A DNA stretch of 64,000 nt from an uncultured Bacteroidia bacterium (GCA_902785065.1 CACZXH010000011.1:1-64000); one strand, 5' to 3'; counted from the stretch's first letter, positions 16,039-25,607 are shown. Numbers and translations are program-made. Notes: a model not told the origin generated them from the sequence alone.

Positions 16039-17622
16039 TTAATAACCCGGGTTCTGGCCCAGGAGGCTGTTGGTATTGAACTCGGCATCCGGGATGGGGA
16101 AGAGTTTCAGGTAGTCGGCAACGGACGTTCCATTATACTCTTCGCCTTTCCAAGTCCACAGATAGGCATTTCCGGTATACTTACCGAAACGGATGAGGTC
16201 GCTGCGACGGTAGCACTCCCAGTACAGTTCCCGTCCGCGCTCGTCCAGGAGCTCGTCCAGGGTGTAACTGGTCACATTGCCGAGGCCGGCGCGGGTGCGG
16301 ACGGCGTTCCAGGCAGCCTTGGCCTCGGACTCCGTCACATTGGAAGCGCCCCGGAGCTGGCATTCGGCCAGCATCAGATATGCGTCAGCGGCACGGAAGA
16401 TCGGAAAATCCGTCTCCACGAAGGTGGCTCCTTCATAAATGTTGCCCGTGCTGGCCATGTTCGTGAACTTGTGCGCCGTCCAGGCCGTCTTGAAGGAACC
16501 GGGATCGTCCATCGTATCCGGATAGTTGTTAGGGCCGCCGTCGAAGATGAATCGGGCGTCTTTGGTCCGGTCGAACTTCTGCAGGAAGGTGGGCGTAACC
16601 ACGACACCGCCCCAGCCGCCGGAATTCATTCCGAGCCGGTTGCCGGTCTCGGCGTCGCCTTCCTCGTAGGAGCTGCGGATCAGGAACTGGGTCGCACCCC
16701 AGGTCTGCGTCTCGCCGGCCTTGGCCTGCACTCCGAAGATGATCTCGTCGGTGCAGCGGTCGTTGTCGGCCATGAACAGTTCCTGGTAGTTCGGATGCAG
16801 GGCAGGATAGGCGGCGACGATGGCCTTGCAGGCTTCGGCGGCCTTCGTGTAGTAAGGAGCCGCTTCAGCGCCGGAAAGGTTCAGGTACACCGGAGCGTTC
16901 AGGTTCAGCTTGGCCTTGATCATCTGTACGAAACCCTTGTCCACACGGCCGTACTCGGCGTGACGGATATCCGCAAGTCTGTTGGATTGCAGCAGTTCGT
17001 CAATCTGGTCCTCCATCCAGTCGATGAGTTCCGGATTCGGGGCAGGGCCCACGGAACCGACACTGGTCTCCTCGGTGGCGAAAGGAACATGCTCATAGCC
17101 GAACATATCCACGATATGGAGATAGCTCAGCAGACGCAGGGCCTTCGCTTCGGCGATATACTGCTGGATCTTTTCATTGTCCTTGAACTGGGAGGCTTCG
17201 GCCTGGCGGATCAGCTCGTTGCACATGCTGATCTGATAGTAACCGCGGGAGAACATGGCACGCACGAACACGTCGGAACGGGTCCATTTCATATAATGAA
17301 GGAACCGGACGGTCTTGTCATCCCATACGCAGTGGGCGGCGTCCGTCGTGAGTTCCTGCATGTAGAAGAGGGCGCGGATATACTGGCCGAAACCATTGTC
17401 GATACCGTCGATATCGCCGGAATTCTCACCGGCGGAACCGGAGACGGCCAGGCCGATGTAGCACTTGGCCAGCACCTGCTCGTACTGTTCGACTCCCGTC
17501 AGGATATCGGCAGGCAGCACCACGTCATCATCCACGGGCTGGATGTCCAGGTCCCGGATGCAGGAGGTGGCGGTAAGAAGGGCTGCGGCCATTACCGCAA
17601 GAATGCTTATATATTTTTTCAT
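16039..17622 (-). CDS. susD: SusD-family starch-binding outer-membrane lipoprotein
   Basis: The 527-residue protein caps the SusC pore and binds glycans. The signal peptide MKKYISILAVMAAALLTATSC ends in a lipobox, followed by the SusD-type region with YEQVLAKCYIGLA near 45 and TPR-like helices; the C-terminus ends LFPIPDAEFNTNSLLGQNPGY, typical of RagB/SusD. The ATG at 17622 is preferred over 17628 because an AGGAGG sequence at about 17631-17636 gives proper spacing only to the second ATG. It lies 18 bases after susC and 18 before the susE/F-like gene. Assignment to the starch system rests on the neighbouring amylases. Confidence 0.9.
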   Translation of the reverse strand: MKKYISILAVMAAALLTATSCIRDLDIQPVDDDVVLPADILTGVEQYEQVLAKCYIGLAVSGSAGENSGDIDGIDNGFGQYIRALFYMQELTTDAAHCVWDDKTVRFLHYMKWTRSDVFVRAMFSRGYYQISMCNELIRQAEASQFKDNEKIQQYIAEAKALRLLSYLHIVDMFGYEHVPFATEETSVGSVGPAPNPELIDWMEDQIDELLQSNRLADIRHAEYGRVDKGFVQMIKAKLNLNAPVYLNLSGAEAAPYYTKAAEACKAIVAAYPALHPNYQELFMADNDRCTDEIIFGVQAKAGETQTWGATQFLIRSSYEEGDAETGNRLGMNSGGWGGVVVTPTFLQKFDRTKDARFIFDGGPNNYPDTMDDPGSFKTAWTAHKFTNMASTGNIYEGATFVETDFPIFRAADAYLMLAECQLRGASNVTESEAKAAWNAVRTRAGLGNVTSYTLDELLDERGRELYWECYRRSDLIRFGKYTGNAYLWTWKGEEYNGTSVADYLKLFPIPDAEFNTNSLLGQNPGY

Positions 17623-17640
17623 GGTCATATCCTCCTGATA

Positions 17641-20600
17641 TTAGAAGTTGAACTTCAGACCCATCACGTAATTGCGCGGACGGGGATAGATGTTGGAGTC
17701 GATACCGCCGAAAACTTCCGGATCCACCCCCGTGTAGCGGGTGAGGGTGACGACATTCTGCACGGTGAGGAACAGGTTCAGGGAAGCGTTGCGGTCAGCG
17801 AGCCTGAACAGTTTGGGAATGGTGTATCCCAGGGTCACGTTATCCAGCTTGAAGAAAGAGGCGTTCTCGATGAAGTAGTCGCTGAAGTACAGGTTGTCGC
17901 TGTTGTAGAACGGATCCTGCAGGACGTTCGAGATGCGGTTGGCCGTGAAGTTGTTGGTCCACAGGTCTCCCATATAGCTGAACTGGGACAGGTTGTTGTT
18001 GTACACGTAGTTGCCCAGGTTCGCGTGGGCCGAGGCGGCCAGCGTCCAGTTCTTCCAGTTGAAGTTCGTGCTGAAACCGAAGGTGAAGTCCGGAGCCGGT
18101 TTCTTGTAGCAGTACATGTCGTCCTCGTTCACCTTGCCGTCACCGTTGCGGTCGACGAACAGGCCGGCGATGGGATGACCCTGCACGTCATACACCTGCT
18201 GGTACACATAGAAGGTCTGCACGGGCTCACCCACCATGAAACGCTGGATGGTGTTGCCCACGGCACCGGAGATGCCGCCCGTAGCGACGCCCTTGTACTC
18301 GGCGGAGTCATAGGCCGTCAGCTTCGTGACCATGTTCTTGTTGTAAGCCACGTTGAAACCGATCTGCCAGAACAGGTCCTGCTTCTGGAGCGCGATGTAG
18401 GTCAGGTCCAGTTCGACGCCCTTGTTCTCCAGGGTGCCGATGTTGGCCACCAGTTCGTTCCGGAGGTTGGCGCCGGCAGGAATCGGGGTCTTGTTAAGCA
18501 GGTCCGTGGTCTTCCGGTAATACACGTCCAGGTTCGCAGTCAGACGGTCGTTCCAGAAGCCCAGGTCCATACCCGCGTTATAGGTCGTGGTGGTCTCCCA
18601 CTTCAGGTCGGCGTTGTAGCCCTGCGGCGTAATCGGGACGATCCGGCGGTCGCCGAAGTAGTACATACTGGCATCCTGACTGAAGATGTAGGTCGGCAGG
18701 GAAGGATAGTCGCCCGCATTGACTTCCTGCTGGCCGGTCTGGCCCCAGGAGAGACGCAACCGCATCCACGTTCTTCAGGAAGTTCTCGTTCTTGGCATTC
18801 CAGGCCAGGGCGACGGACGGGAAGATACCCCACTTGTTGTTCACGAAACGGGAGGTACCGTCGGCACGGATCGTCGCGGTAAGGAGGTATTTGCCATCGA
18901 AGGAATAATTGGCACGGCCATAGAATGAAATCAGACGGTACAGGTAGTCGTAGTCATCGGCCTCGCTGAAAACCTCCTTCCCGTTGGCGGAAGTGGTCTC
19001 GCCCCAGCTGTGCACCTTGAATTCCTGCCAGGAGTAACCGGCCATGGCTCCGATGCTGTGACTGCCGAGTTCCTTGTTGTAATTGGCATACAGTTCCAGG
19101 GTCTTGTCCATCCGCTGCTCGTTCCAAGGATGGTTAGAACCGGCGCCATAATGGGCCTGGTCATGGTAGGACTGCTCCGCGCCGGCATCGACATGGGTCA
19201 AACCTTTGGAGGTGGAGGTGTCCATACCGAGGTTGGCGTGCAGGTGAAGGTCCTCGAAGCCATGGATGGCATAGTCGATCTGCGCGTTGCCGATGAAGCG
19301 GAGTGCGTCGTTCTGGTTGTAATACTCGTACAGGGCGGCGACCGGGTTCATCGTGGACAGCTGGGCCGTACCGCCTTCGCTGTTCTTGATGGTGTAATAA
19401 CCGTTCACACCATTATTGTCATAGATGGGCTGCGTGGGGTTGAACACGGCCGCAGCGCCGATGGCACCGGTGTTGGCATACCGGGTATGCATGTAGGTCT
19501 CCTTCGCGCTCAGGTCCAGCTTCAGGTGCTTGTCGAAGAAGGAAGGATTGAGGTTCACGGCGAGGTTGGCCCGCTTCATGCTGGAAGTCAGGAGGGTACC
19601 TTCCTGGGAGAGGCCGCCGCCGGAAACGCGGTACGGCAGGTAATTGTCCTTGCCCAGCTTGATATTGCCGGTCACGCCCACATTGCCCTCATAGGTCTTG
19701 CCCAGGCGATAGATGGCCCGCTGCCAGTCCGTGTTTGCGCTGCCCATGTTGGCGGTAGCCGCGGCGCGGTCCTTCTCATTGCCCAGACGGGTGGCGATGT
19801 AACCGTTTTCGCCCAGCATCACATCACGGAGCTGGTCGCCGGTAAGCATCGACAGGAAATGGGTGTTCTGGCTCAGGGAAGTGGTAAAGTCCGCATTCAC
19901 GCGCGGAATGGTACCATCGGACCGCTTGCCGGTCTTGGTAGTGATGATGATGACGCCGTTGGATGCACGGGAACCGTAGATGGCCGTCGCGGAGGCATCC
20001 TTCAGGACGGTGAAGCTCTCGATGTCGTCCGGGTTGATGGAAGCGAGCGGATCGGACATGCCGCCGATTCCGTGCGTGCCGACCGGCAGACCGTCGACGA
20101 TGATGAGCGGGTCGTTGCTGGCGGTGAGGGAGGAACCGCCACGGATCCGGATGGTGGACGCGGAACCCGGTGCACCGTCACCGGCCGTCACCACCACACC
20201 GCCCGCCTTGCCGGCAAGCAGCTGGGAAGGCGAAGAGGCGATACCCTTGTTCACCTGGTCGGCGCGGACGGTGGAAACCGAACCGGTCATATCCGTCTTC
20301 TTGACGGTACCGTAACCGATCACGACCACTTCGTCCAGGAAATGGGTGTCCTCTGCGAGGGTGACCGTCGCGGGCACTTCCGAGGCCTTGAAGACCTGGG
20401 TCGCGTAGCCGATGCAGCTGATCTCGATCAGGGCATCCCCGCTCGGAACGTTGAGCACGAAGTCGCCGTCAATGCCCGTGGACGTGCCGTTCGTCGTGCC
20501 TTGCTGCACGACGGCGGCCCCGATCACGGGTCCCACTGCGTCGACTACGACTCCTTTTACCTGATACCCGCCTTGGGCGAGTACCGGGATGCTTGTCAGG

Positions 20601-20641
20601 CTGGCCAGCAAGACAAACATTGCAGTTAGAATCCTTTTCAT
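17641..20641 (-). pseudogene. susC: susC, TonB-dependent starch transporter, interrupted by a frameshift
   Basis: The translation from 20641 has a signal peptide, a carboxypeptidase-like regulatory domain (about 25-105), the TonB box region DEVVVIGYGT, a plug domain (about 115-240) and the start of a beta barrel. At about 18745-18765 the frame breaks: the first frame runs into unrelated sequence after KNVDAV and the barrel resumes in another frame with LRLSWGQTGQQEV, ending NYVMGLKFNF at 17641. Total length (about 1000 codons) equals an intact SusC, so only a short deletion of net -2 bases (mod 3) is missing. This is either a sequencing/assembly error or a recent inactivation. The intact partners make an error plausible. 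Confidence 0.85.
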
Positions 20642-20674
20642 TTAGAGTGTAGTTAGTTTTTGATTGGATTGATT

Positions 20675-22012
20675 CTATTTCTTGATGAGGCGCACGCACA
20701 CGGCGCCGACCACCAGGTAGATGCCCGCCATCAGGAGCATCGCCGGCTGGCTGTCGCCCACCAGGCGCAGCACCAGTCCGCCCGTGGCCGCCGCAACGAT
20801 CTGCGGCAGGCAGATGGTGCAGTTGAACAGGCCCAGGTAGCTGCCCATGTACGGGCTGCCTTCCAGGGCGTTCGTCAGCAGGGTGAACGGCAGGGCGAGC
20901 ATCGCGGCCCACGCGAAGCCGATGAGGAAGTAGCTCACGAACAGCGCGTACTGGTTATGCAGGAACATCACCGAGGCGAAGCCCACGGCGCCGATGAGGA
21001 GGCTCACGATGTAGCCGGTCTTCACGTTCTTGAAGCGGGGCAGCACCGTGGCCCACAGGATGGAGCCCACGGCCTGGATGGCGAACAGGACGCCCACCCA
21101 GTTGCCGGCGGCCTGGAAGCCGGCCGAGGCGGCGGCGCCTTCCACGGCCATGTCCACGCCCCAGCAGTTCACGGCGATGGCGCCGTTGGTGTAGTTCCAC
21201 ATGTACAGGAACGCGGCCCAGCAGAAGAACTGCACCAGGCCCACGGTCCAGAAGGTCTTCGGGGCCTCCACGAGGAGCTTCATCAGCCCCTTGTCGGACT
21301 TCTTCTCCTGGTTCTGGAGGTCGATGCCGTGGAATTCGGCATACTCTGCCGGCGGCATCTCTTTCACGCGCAGGAAAGTATAGAGGACGCACAGGATGAG
21401 GATGGCGGCGCCCACGTAGAAGGAGTACACGACGCTGTCGGGGACGACGCCTTCGGGCGCCTCGTTAGCGATGCCGATCCAAGTGAAGAAGATCGGGAAG
21501 AGGTAGCCGAGGAGGGAGCCCGCGTTGCACAGGAAGCTCTGGATGGAGTAGGCGGTGGTCTTCTGTTTCTCGTTGACCATGTCACCGACCATCATCTTGA
21601 AGGGCTGCATCGCCACGTTGATGGAGGTGTCCAGGAAGATCAGGGAGAACAGGCCGAACCACATCGCCATGTTCAGGCCCAGGAACACCCGGGTGGAGAA
21701 ATGCAGGGAGCCCGCGTTCGGCAGGAACAGCATCACCAGGACGGCGATGACCGCGCCGACGATGAGGTACGGCTTGCGCCGGCCCATCCGGGTCCACGTG
21801 CGGTCGGACCACTTGCCGATGAGGGGCTGGACGATCATGCCCATCAGCGGGGGGAGGATCCAGAAGAACGAAAGCTGGTGCGGATCCGCGCCCAGGGTGG
21901 CGAAGATGCGGCTGATGTTCGCGCTCTGCAGGGCATAGGCGATCTGGACTCCGAGGAACCCGAAGCTCAGGTCCACCATCTGCCGGAAAGTCAAGTCTCG
22001 TTGATTGGTCAT
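20675..22012 (-). CDS. MFS sugar transporter, SLC45/maltose-permease type
   Basis: The 445-residue protein has about 12 membrane segments. The loop between segments 2 and 3 reads GKWSDRTWTRMGRRKPY, the MFS signature in the form typical of glycoside/sucrose-maltose (SLC45, GPH-like) permeases. It should carry maltose or glucose oligomers across the inner membrane after periplasmic trimming. It is the first gene of the starch operon, 33 bases upstream of susC, with a -7 element at 22048-22055. The divergent partner is a LytS-type kinase. Confidence 0.87.
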   Translation of the reverse strand: MTNQRDLTFRQMVDLSFGFLGVQIAYALQSANISRIFATLGADPHQLSFFWILPPLMGMIVQPLIGKWSDRTWTRMGRRKPYLIVGAVIAVLVMLFLPNAGSLHFSTRVFLGLNMAMWFGLFSLIFLDTSINVAMQPFKMMVGDMVNEKQKTTAYSIQSFLCNAGSLLGYLFPIFFTWIGIANEAPEGVVPDSVVYSFYVGAAILILCVLYTFLRVKEMPPAEYAEFHGIDLQNQEKKSDKGLMKLLVEAPKTFWTVGLVQFFCWAAFLYMWNYTNGAIAVNCWGVDMAVEGAAASAGFQAAGNWVGVLFAIQAVGSILWATVLPRFKNVKTGYIVSLLIGAVGFASVMFLHNQYALFVSYFLIGFAWAAMLALPFTLLTNALEGSPYMGSYLGLFNCTICLPQIVAAATGGLVLRLVGDSQPAMLLMAGIYLVVGAVCVRLIKK

Positions 22013-22047
22013 AGTAACTGGTTCCTTATCTGCGTTTTAGTGCAAGA

Positions 22048-22055
22048 CAAATATA
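22048..22055 (-). promoter_or_regulatory. Promoter -7 element (TATATTTG) of the starch operon
   Basis: TATATTTG matches TAnnTTTG and lies 35 bases before the MFS start at 22012. All genes down to 5486 run the same way with short gaps, so this is the likely main promoter. No good -33 box is seen, which is consistent with activator control. Confidence 0.65.
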
Positions 22056-22071
22056 AAATCTTTTTCCGCCA

Positions 22072-22130
22072 ATTCCCTACGGGAATAAACCGACCCCCCG
22101 TTTTTGGCGGACGGGCGGCTCGTTTTTCGG
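22072..22130. promoter_or_regulatory. Palindrome and 22-base-period direct repeat in the starch-operon control region
   Basis: ATTCCC-TAC-GGGAAT (22072-22086) is a perfect palindrome just upstream of the starch-operon -7 box. Beyond it, CCGTTTTTGGCGGACGG (from 22098) and TCGTTTTTCGGGACG (from 22120) form an imperfect direct repeat with a 22-base period. Direct repeats about two helical turns apart are the usual target of LytTR-domain dimers, and the divergent gene pair encodes a LytTR regulator. The binding assignment is inference. Confidence 0.4.
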
Positions 22131-22148
22131 GACGAACGGAGGGGGCTG

Positions 22149-22180
22149 TTTGCTTTTGAAAGGCTTTTTTCGTAATTTGG
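22149..22180 (+). promoter_or_regulatory. Possible promoter of the histidine kinase gene
   Basis: A TTTG box (22149-22152) is followed 20 bases later by TAATTTGG (22173-22180), one mismatch from TAnnTTTG, 9 bases before the ATG at 22190. The spacing is right for a Bacteroidota promoter. Confidence 0.45.
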
Positions 22181-22189
22181 CGGTGCTTA

Positions 22190-23554
22190 ATGAAAAGGAT
22201 CGGAACCGGTTGGCTCATTCACGGTTTCGCGGCGCTGCACGTCGCGGTGGTCGTTGCGTGCGCCCTCCTCGGATGGCCCGATTCTCTCCTGCTGACGGCC
22301 CTGACGATGTTCATGACCGTCGTCATCTGCCTGCGCCGGAACCTCACGGTGGAGTTCACCGCCGTGTGTGTCGTCCTCGTGAACATCCTGGGCTACCTGC
22401 TGGGGCACGTGGGCGCCGAACTCTTCAACTTTTCCCCGGAAATCATCAACAACATCCTGGCCACCTTCCTCACCACCGAGCTCATCGGCTGGGCGCTGGA
22501 CCTGTTCGCCCGCACCTGGTCCGTGCCCACCGGGACCCGGGGATCGTGGAAGGAGAACATCGGCTGGCTGGTGTTCGCCGTCATCGCGGTGTTCGCCCTC
22601 CGCCTGTTCATCGAACTGTTCATCTTCCGGGGCGCGCCGTTCAAGGGCGTGGACATCTTCGGCGCCTTCCGGTCCTTCCTCGGGAATTCCCTGGTGGTCC
22701 TGGCGATGTTCATCGGCACGCTCTTCTTCATCCGGACCGGACACGACAAGCACTACAGCCTGGACGTCGCCACCATCGGCACGACCCTGTTCATCGGCCT
22801 GATCGCCATCCTGGGCGCCCTGCTACACTCCTTCGGCCTCCCCTTCCACTGGACCTTCCCGCTGGATCCGGCCGCCCTTTCGCGGAACATCGTCGTGGCC
22901 CTGCTCGTGGAAATGACCCTTTTCGGGCTCACGTATATGGTCGAATACGCGGTGAACATCCGGCGCGAGCTGGGGACCCAGCGCGAGCGCCGGCACTTGG
23001 CCGAGTACCGCTACATGGCCCTCAAGAACCAGGTGAACCCGCACTTCCTGTTCAACTCGCTGAACATCCTGGACGCTATCGTGCAGGACGGGGAGAAGGA
23101 AGAGGCCAGCCTGTACATCCACAAGCTCGCCGGCATCTACCGTTATATGCTGCAGCACGACAGCGAGAAGCTCGTCACCCTGGGCGAGGAAGTCACGTTC
23201 GTGACGATGTACGCGGACCTGCTCCGGGTCCGCTTCCCCGAAGGATTCACAGTAGACCAGCAGATCCGCGACAAAGACCTCTCCCGGAAGGTCGTCCCCT
23301 GCACCCTGCAGCTCCTGCTGGAGAATGTGACCAAGCACAACGCCATCTCCGCCGACAACCCCCTCCACATCCGTGTCAACACGGACGGAGAGTATCTCAC
23401 GGCGGAAAACGACCGGATCCCGCGGGCCTCGGAGCCCGTTTCCACCGGCCTCGGTCTCCCCTATCTCCGGAAACAATACATGGACCTTTCCGGGAAGGAC
23501 ATCCTTGTCGAGCAGACGGAGGACACCTTCCGGGTCCGCATTCCTCTCTTGTAA
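22190..23554 (+). CDS. LytS/YehU-type sensor histidine kinase
   Basis: The 454-residue kinase has six or more membrane segments over residues 1-250 and then a His_kinase (PF06580) domain. The phosphoacceptor motif NPHFLFNSLN lies near residue 284, and an N box (LLLENVTKHN) and G region (STGLGLPYLRKQYM) follow in a compact HATPase domain. The signal sensed by the membrane part is unknown. A LytTR response regulator follows 21 bases downstream, and the pair is divergent from the starch operon. Known Bacteroidota sus loci usually use SusR or hybrid two-component regulators, so a LytS-type pair here is a notable variation, though linkage to starch is only positional. Confidence 0.88.
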   Translation: MKRIGTGWLIHGFAALHVAVVVACALLGWPDSLLLTALTMFMTVVICLRRNLTVEFTAVCVVLVNILGYLLGHVGAELFNFSPEIINNILATFLTTELIGWALDLFARTWSVPTGTRGSWKENIGWLVFAVIAVFALRLFIELFIFRGAPFKGVDIFGAFRSFLGNSLVVLAMFIGTLFFIRTGHDKHYSLDVATIGTTLFIGLIAILGALLHSFGLPFHWTFPLDPAALSRNIVVALLVEMTLFGLTYMVEYAVNIRRELGTQRERRHLAEYRYMALKNQVNPHFLFNSLNILDAIVQDGEKEEASLYIHKLAGIYRYMLQHDSEKLVTLGEEVTFVTMYADLLRVRFPEGFTVDQQIRDKDLSRKVVPCTLQLLLENVTKHNAISADNPLHIRVNTDGEYLTAENDRIPRASEPVSTGLGLPYLRKQYMDLSGKDILVEQTEDTFRVRIPLL

Positions 23555-23575
23555 CGCCCCCTCGACCAAACGCAT

Positions 23576-24322
23576 ATGAAAGCCCTAATCGTAGAAGACG
23601 AACCCCGCGCCCAACGGGCCCTCGAGAACCTCCTGAAAGCGAACTTCCCGGATGTGGAAGTCGTCGGCCGCGCCGCCTCGGTGAAGGAAACCGTGGACTG
23701 GCTCGCCGGGAACCGGCCCGACGTCATCTTCATGGACGTGGAACTCGCCGACGGCACCTGCTTCGACATCTTCGCGCAGACGTCCGTCGATGCCCAGGTC
23801 GTGATGACCACGGCCTACGACAACTACGCCGTCAAGGCCTTCGAGGTCAATTCGGTGGACTATCTGCTGAAGCCGGTGGACGTGGAGGAGCTGAAGCGGG
23901 CCGTCTCCCGCGTGGAGAAGCGGATGGGCGCCGGCGGCCCCCGCATCGACTTCGACGCGGTCCGGGAAGCCATCCGGCCCCGGGAAAAGTTCCTCATCCG
24001 GCTCAACGACCGCATCGTCCCGGTGAGTGTGCGGGACATCGCCTATTTCTACTCGGAAGCGAAGAGCACCTTCATCGTCACCCGCGACGGCAAGAGCTAT
24101 GTGCTGGACGACTCGCTGGACGCCATCGAGTCCGGCCTGGACCCGAAGGCCTTCTTCCGCATCTCCCGCGGCGCCATCATCGCGGAGAACGTCATCGACA
24201 GCGCCTCCAAGCTTCTCGGCGGCCGCTTGCGGCTCACCTTGGCAAACGGCATCCCCGCCGCCACGGACCTCACCGTCTCCCGCGCCCGCGCCGACGCCTT
24301 CCTGGAGTGGCTGGAAGGCTAG
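23576..24322 (+). CDS. LytTR-family response regulator
   Basis: The 248-residue protein has an N-terminal receiver domain (about 1-115) with the phosphorylated aspartate in IFMDVEL near residue 54 and lysine in LLKPVD near 101. A C-terminal LytTR DNA-binding domain (about 140-245) contains FLIRLNDRIVPVSVRDIAYF. It is the cognate partner of the kinase 21 bases upstream. Candidate targets are the direct repeats at 22098-22130 in the control region it shares with the starch operon. Confidence 0.9.
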   Translation: MKALIVEDEPRAQRALENLLKANFPDVEVVGRAASVKETVDWLAGNRPDVIFMDVELADGTCFDIFAQTSVDAQVVMTTAYDNYAVKAFEVNSVDYLLKPVDVEELKRAVSRVEKRMGAGGPRIDFDAVREAIRPREKFLIRLNDRIVPVSVRDIAYFYSEAKSTFIVTRDGKSYVLDDSLDAIESGLDPKAFFRISRGAIIAENVIDSASKLLGGRLRLTLANGIPAATDLTVSRARADAFLEWLEG

Positions 24323-24335
24323 CGCCTGATCTCCG

Positions 24336-25052
24336 TCATTCCCGGCCCTGACCGGGAATCTCGTTTACAACCGCATCCTTGTATTTCCGGGAGACAGGCA
24401 GCTCGATGTCATCGACATAGAGAAGATCCCCGTCGACCCGGGTGATTGCCGTTTTATTGACCAGGTAGGAGCGGTGGATGCGGATGAAATGGGGCTTGAG
24501 GATGGCATCCCACTGGGAAATCGGGGTTTTGTTTCTGAAGCGGCGGCCGCCTGTCGCGATGACGGTGGTGATGTCGTCGTTGGATTCCACGTACAGGATT
24601 TCTTCCAGCGGGAGCGTTACCGGCTTCCGGTCCGATGTGAACGTGATAGGCGCCGGTCGGGTGGGGCGCTTCCGGTCCAGCCAAGATTCGAAGAAATAGC
24701 TGCCGGCGGCCAGGGTGGTCAGGATGAGGGCGATGAAGACGGGATTCGTCAGGATTTGCGGGAGGTCAGGCCAATCCCACATCGGTAAGGGCAGGTTTTC
24801 CCGGTAGGTGAGGATGAGGTAGTGAGCGATGAGGAAAAGAAGGATTTCCGCCATCAGGATTCCCAACACGAGGAAAACCGTATCCTTGACGCCCCGCACC
24901 TTGGGGAAGAAGTATTTGGCGGCCAGGGCGCCGGGGAGGAACATGGACCCGATGAACAGCGCTTCCAGGAAACGGTAACCGATGCTGGTGAGGACGACCG
25001 CCACCAGCAGGATGGAAACCACCCAGTAGGATATGATCAGGAACCGTTTCAT
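24336..25052 (-). CDS. Membrane-anchored LytTR transcription regulator (copy A)
   Basis: The 238-residue protein has four membrane segments (about 5-25, 28-45, 53-75 and 97-116) followed by a C-terminal LytTR DNA-binding domain (about 130-235) with ITFTSDRKPVTLPLEEILYV and IRIHRSYLVN. There is no receiver domain, so the signal must enter through the membrane part or a partner protein. It is closely similar over its whole length to the gene at 29620-30333. Each copy is divergent from a small membrane protein gene, here at 25209. The ATG at 25052 is chosen because it follows the -7 box and aligns exactly with the copy B start. A perfect inverted repeat (24338-24359) overlaps its last codons. 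Confidence 0.88.
   Translation of the reverse strand: MKRFLIISYWVVSILLVAVVLTSIGYRFLEALFIGSMFLPGALAAKYFFPKVRGVKDTVFLVLGILMAEILLFLIAHYLILTYRENLPLPMWDWPDLPQILTNPVFIALILTTLAAGSYFFESWLDRKRPTRPAPITFTSDRKPVTLPLEEILYVESNDDITTVIATGGRRFRNKTPISQWDAILKPHFIRIHRSYLVNKTAITRVDGDLLYVDDIELPVSRKYKDAVVNEIPGQGRE
24338..24359. terminator. Inverted repeat between the convergent LytTR genes
   Basis: ATTCCCGG (24338-24345) and CCGGGAAT (24352-24359) form a perfect 8-bp stem with a 6-base loop between the ends of the two convergent LytTR genes. There is no long T-run, so only a weak bidirectional terminator is suggested. Confidence 0.4.
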
Positions 25053-25062
25053 TGCTCCAATA

Positions 25063-25070
25063 CAAAAGTA
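25063..25070 (-). promoter_or_regulatory. Promoter -7 element (TACTTTTG) of LytTR regulator copy A
   Basis: TACTTTTG matches TAnnTTTG and lies 10 bases before the ATG at 25052. The flanking bases resemble the copy B promoter at 29605-29612. Confidence 0.6.
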
Positions 25071-25110
25071 ACATAAAAAACGCATTTCTGCTCGGCCCGG
25101 GGGCGAAAAG

Positions 25111-25141
25111 GGGGATTCGACATTTCATCGTGGGGTTTCGG
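25111..25141 (+). promoter_or_regulatory. Direct-repeat operator, copy A, upstream of the small membrane protein gene
   Basis: GGGGATTCGA (25111-25120) and GGGGTTTCGG (from 25132) are 8/10 identical and exactly 21 bases apart. The proximal copy ends 24 bases before the -7 box at 25166. The same motif, period and distance recur at 29533-29563 in the duplicated locus. Direct repeats with a 21-base period match the binding geometry known for LytTR proteins such as AgrA. The assignment to the neighbouring LytTR protein is inference from conservation and position. Confidence 0.6.
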
Positions 25142-25165
25142 CTTGGGAAAAGGGCCGCCGGCTTT

Positions 25166-25173
25166 TACCTTTG
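25166..25173 (+). promoter_or_regulatory. Promoter -7 element (TACCTTTG) of the small membrane protein gene, copy A
   Basis: TACCTTTG is followed by TGGCAGAAAGT, also conserved at the copy B promoter. A CTTGG sequence about 20 bases upstream may act as the -33 box. The leader to the ATG at 25209 is about 28 bases. Confidence 0.65.
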
Positions 25174-25208
25174 TGGCAGAAAGTCAAACCCATTAAAACA
25201 ATCGCAAC

Positions 25209-25556
25209 ATGTTCAAGATTTTCATTCAGGGAGGAGCCGGCTTCATGACTATCCTCACCATCCTTCTGGTCGCCATCTTTTTCGCCGCTTGGAAAGCCCC
25301 CCGCTGGATCAAGGAAATCGGATCCTTCGCCCTGGTGTTCGGATTCTTGACGTACCTCATCGGCCTGTACCAGATGTTCCAAGCCTTGCAACAGGTTGCC
25401 GACGACCTGGGAGGAGGGGTCAGCAGCATATTCGACCTGATTTCCCCCGGCGTCCTCTTCGGCGGGATGAGAATCGGCCTGATTCCGGTCTTCTACGGCG
25501 TCATCATCTACCTGATTTCCCTCGTTGTCCGGCTTATCAAGAAGCCGCGGCTGTAA
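25209..25556 (+). CDS. Small MotA/TolQ/ExbB-like membrane protein (copy A)
   Basis: The 115-residue protein has about three membrane segments: TILTILLVAIFFAAW near 14-28, SFALVFGFLTYLIGLYQMF near 40-58 and VFYGVIIYLISLVVRLI near 93-110. The ISPGVLFGGMRIGLIPVFYG region recalls the proton-channel fold of ExbB/MotA, but the protein is only half the usual size and no partner exbD gene is present. It is about 60% similar to the 118-residue protein at 29110-29466. Both are divergent from a membrane LytTR regulator, suggesting that the small protein senses or gates the regulator, or is its main target. The function is not known. Confidence 0.75.
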   Translation: MFKIFIQGGAGFMTILTILLVAIFFAAWKAPRWIKEIGSFALVFGFLTYLIGLYQMFQALQQVADDLGGGVSSIFDLISPGVLFGGMRIGLIPVFYGVIIYLISLVVRLIKKPRL

Positions 25557-25607
25557 CGAAGCGCGGGTGTCCATGAGCAAGTTGCGCAGTTTCTGCAAGA
25601 AAATGCG

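Noticed and set aside
22150..24351. 733-codon plus-strand open frame through the kinase and response regulator
   Set aside because: Its Arg/Pro/Gly-rich translation is an out-of-frame reading of two real genes.
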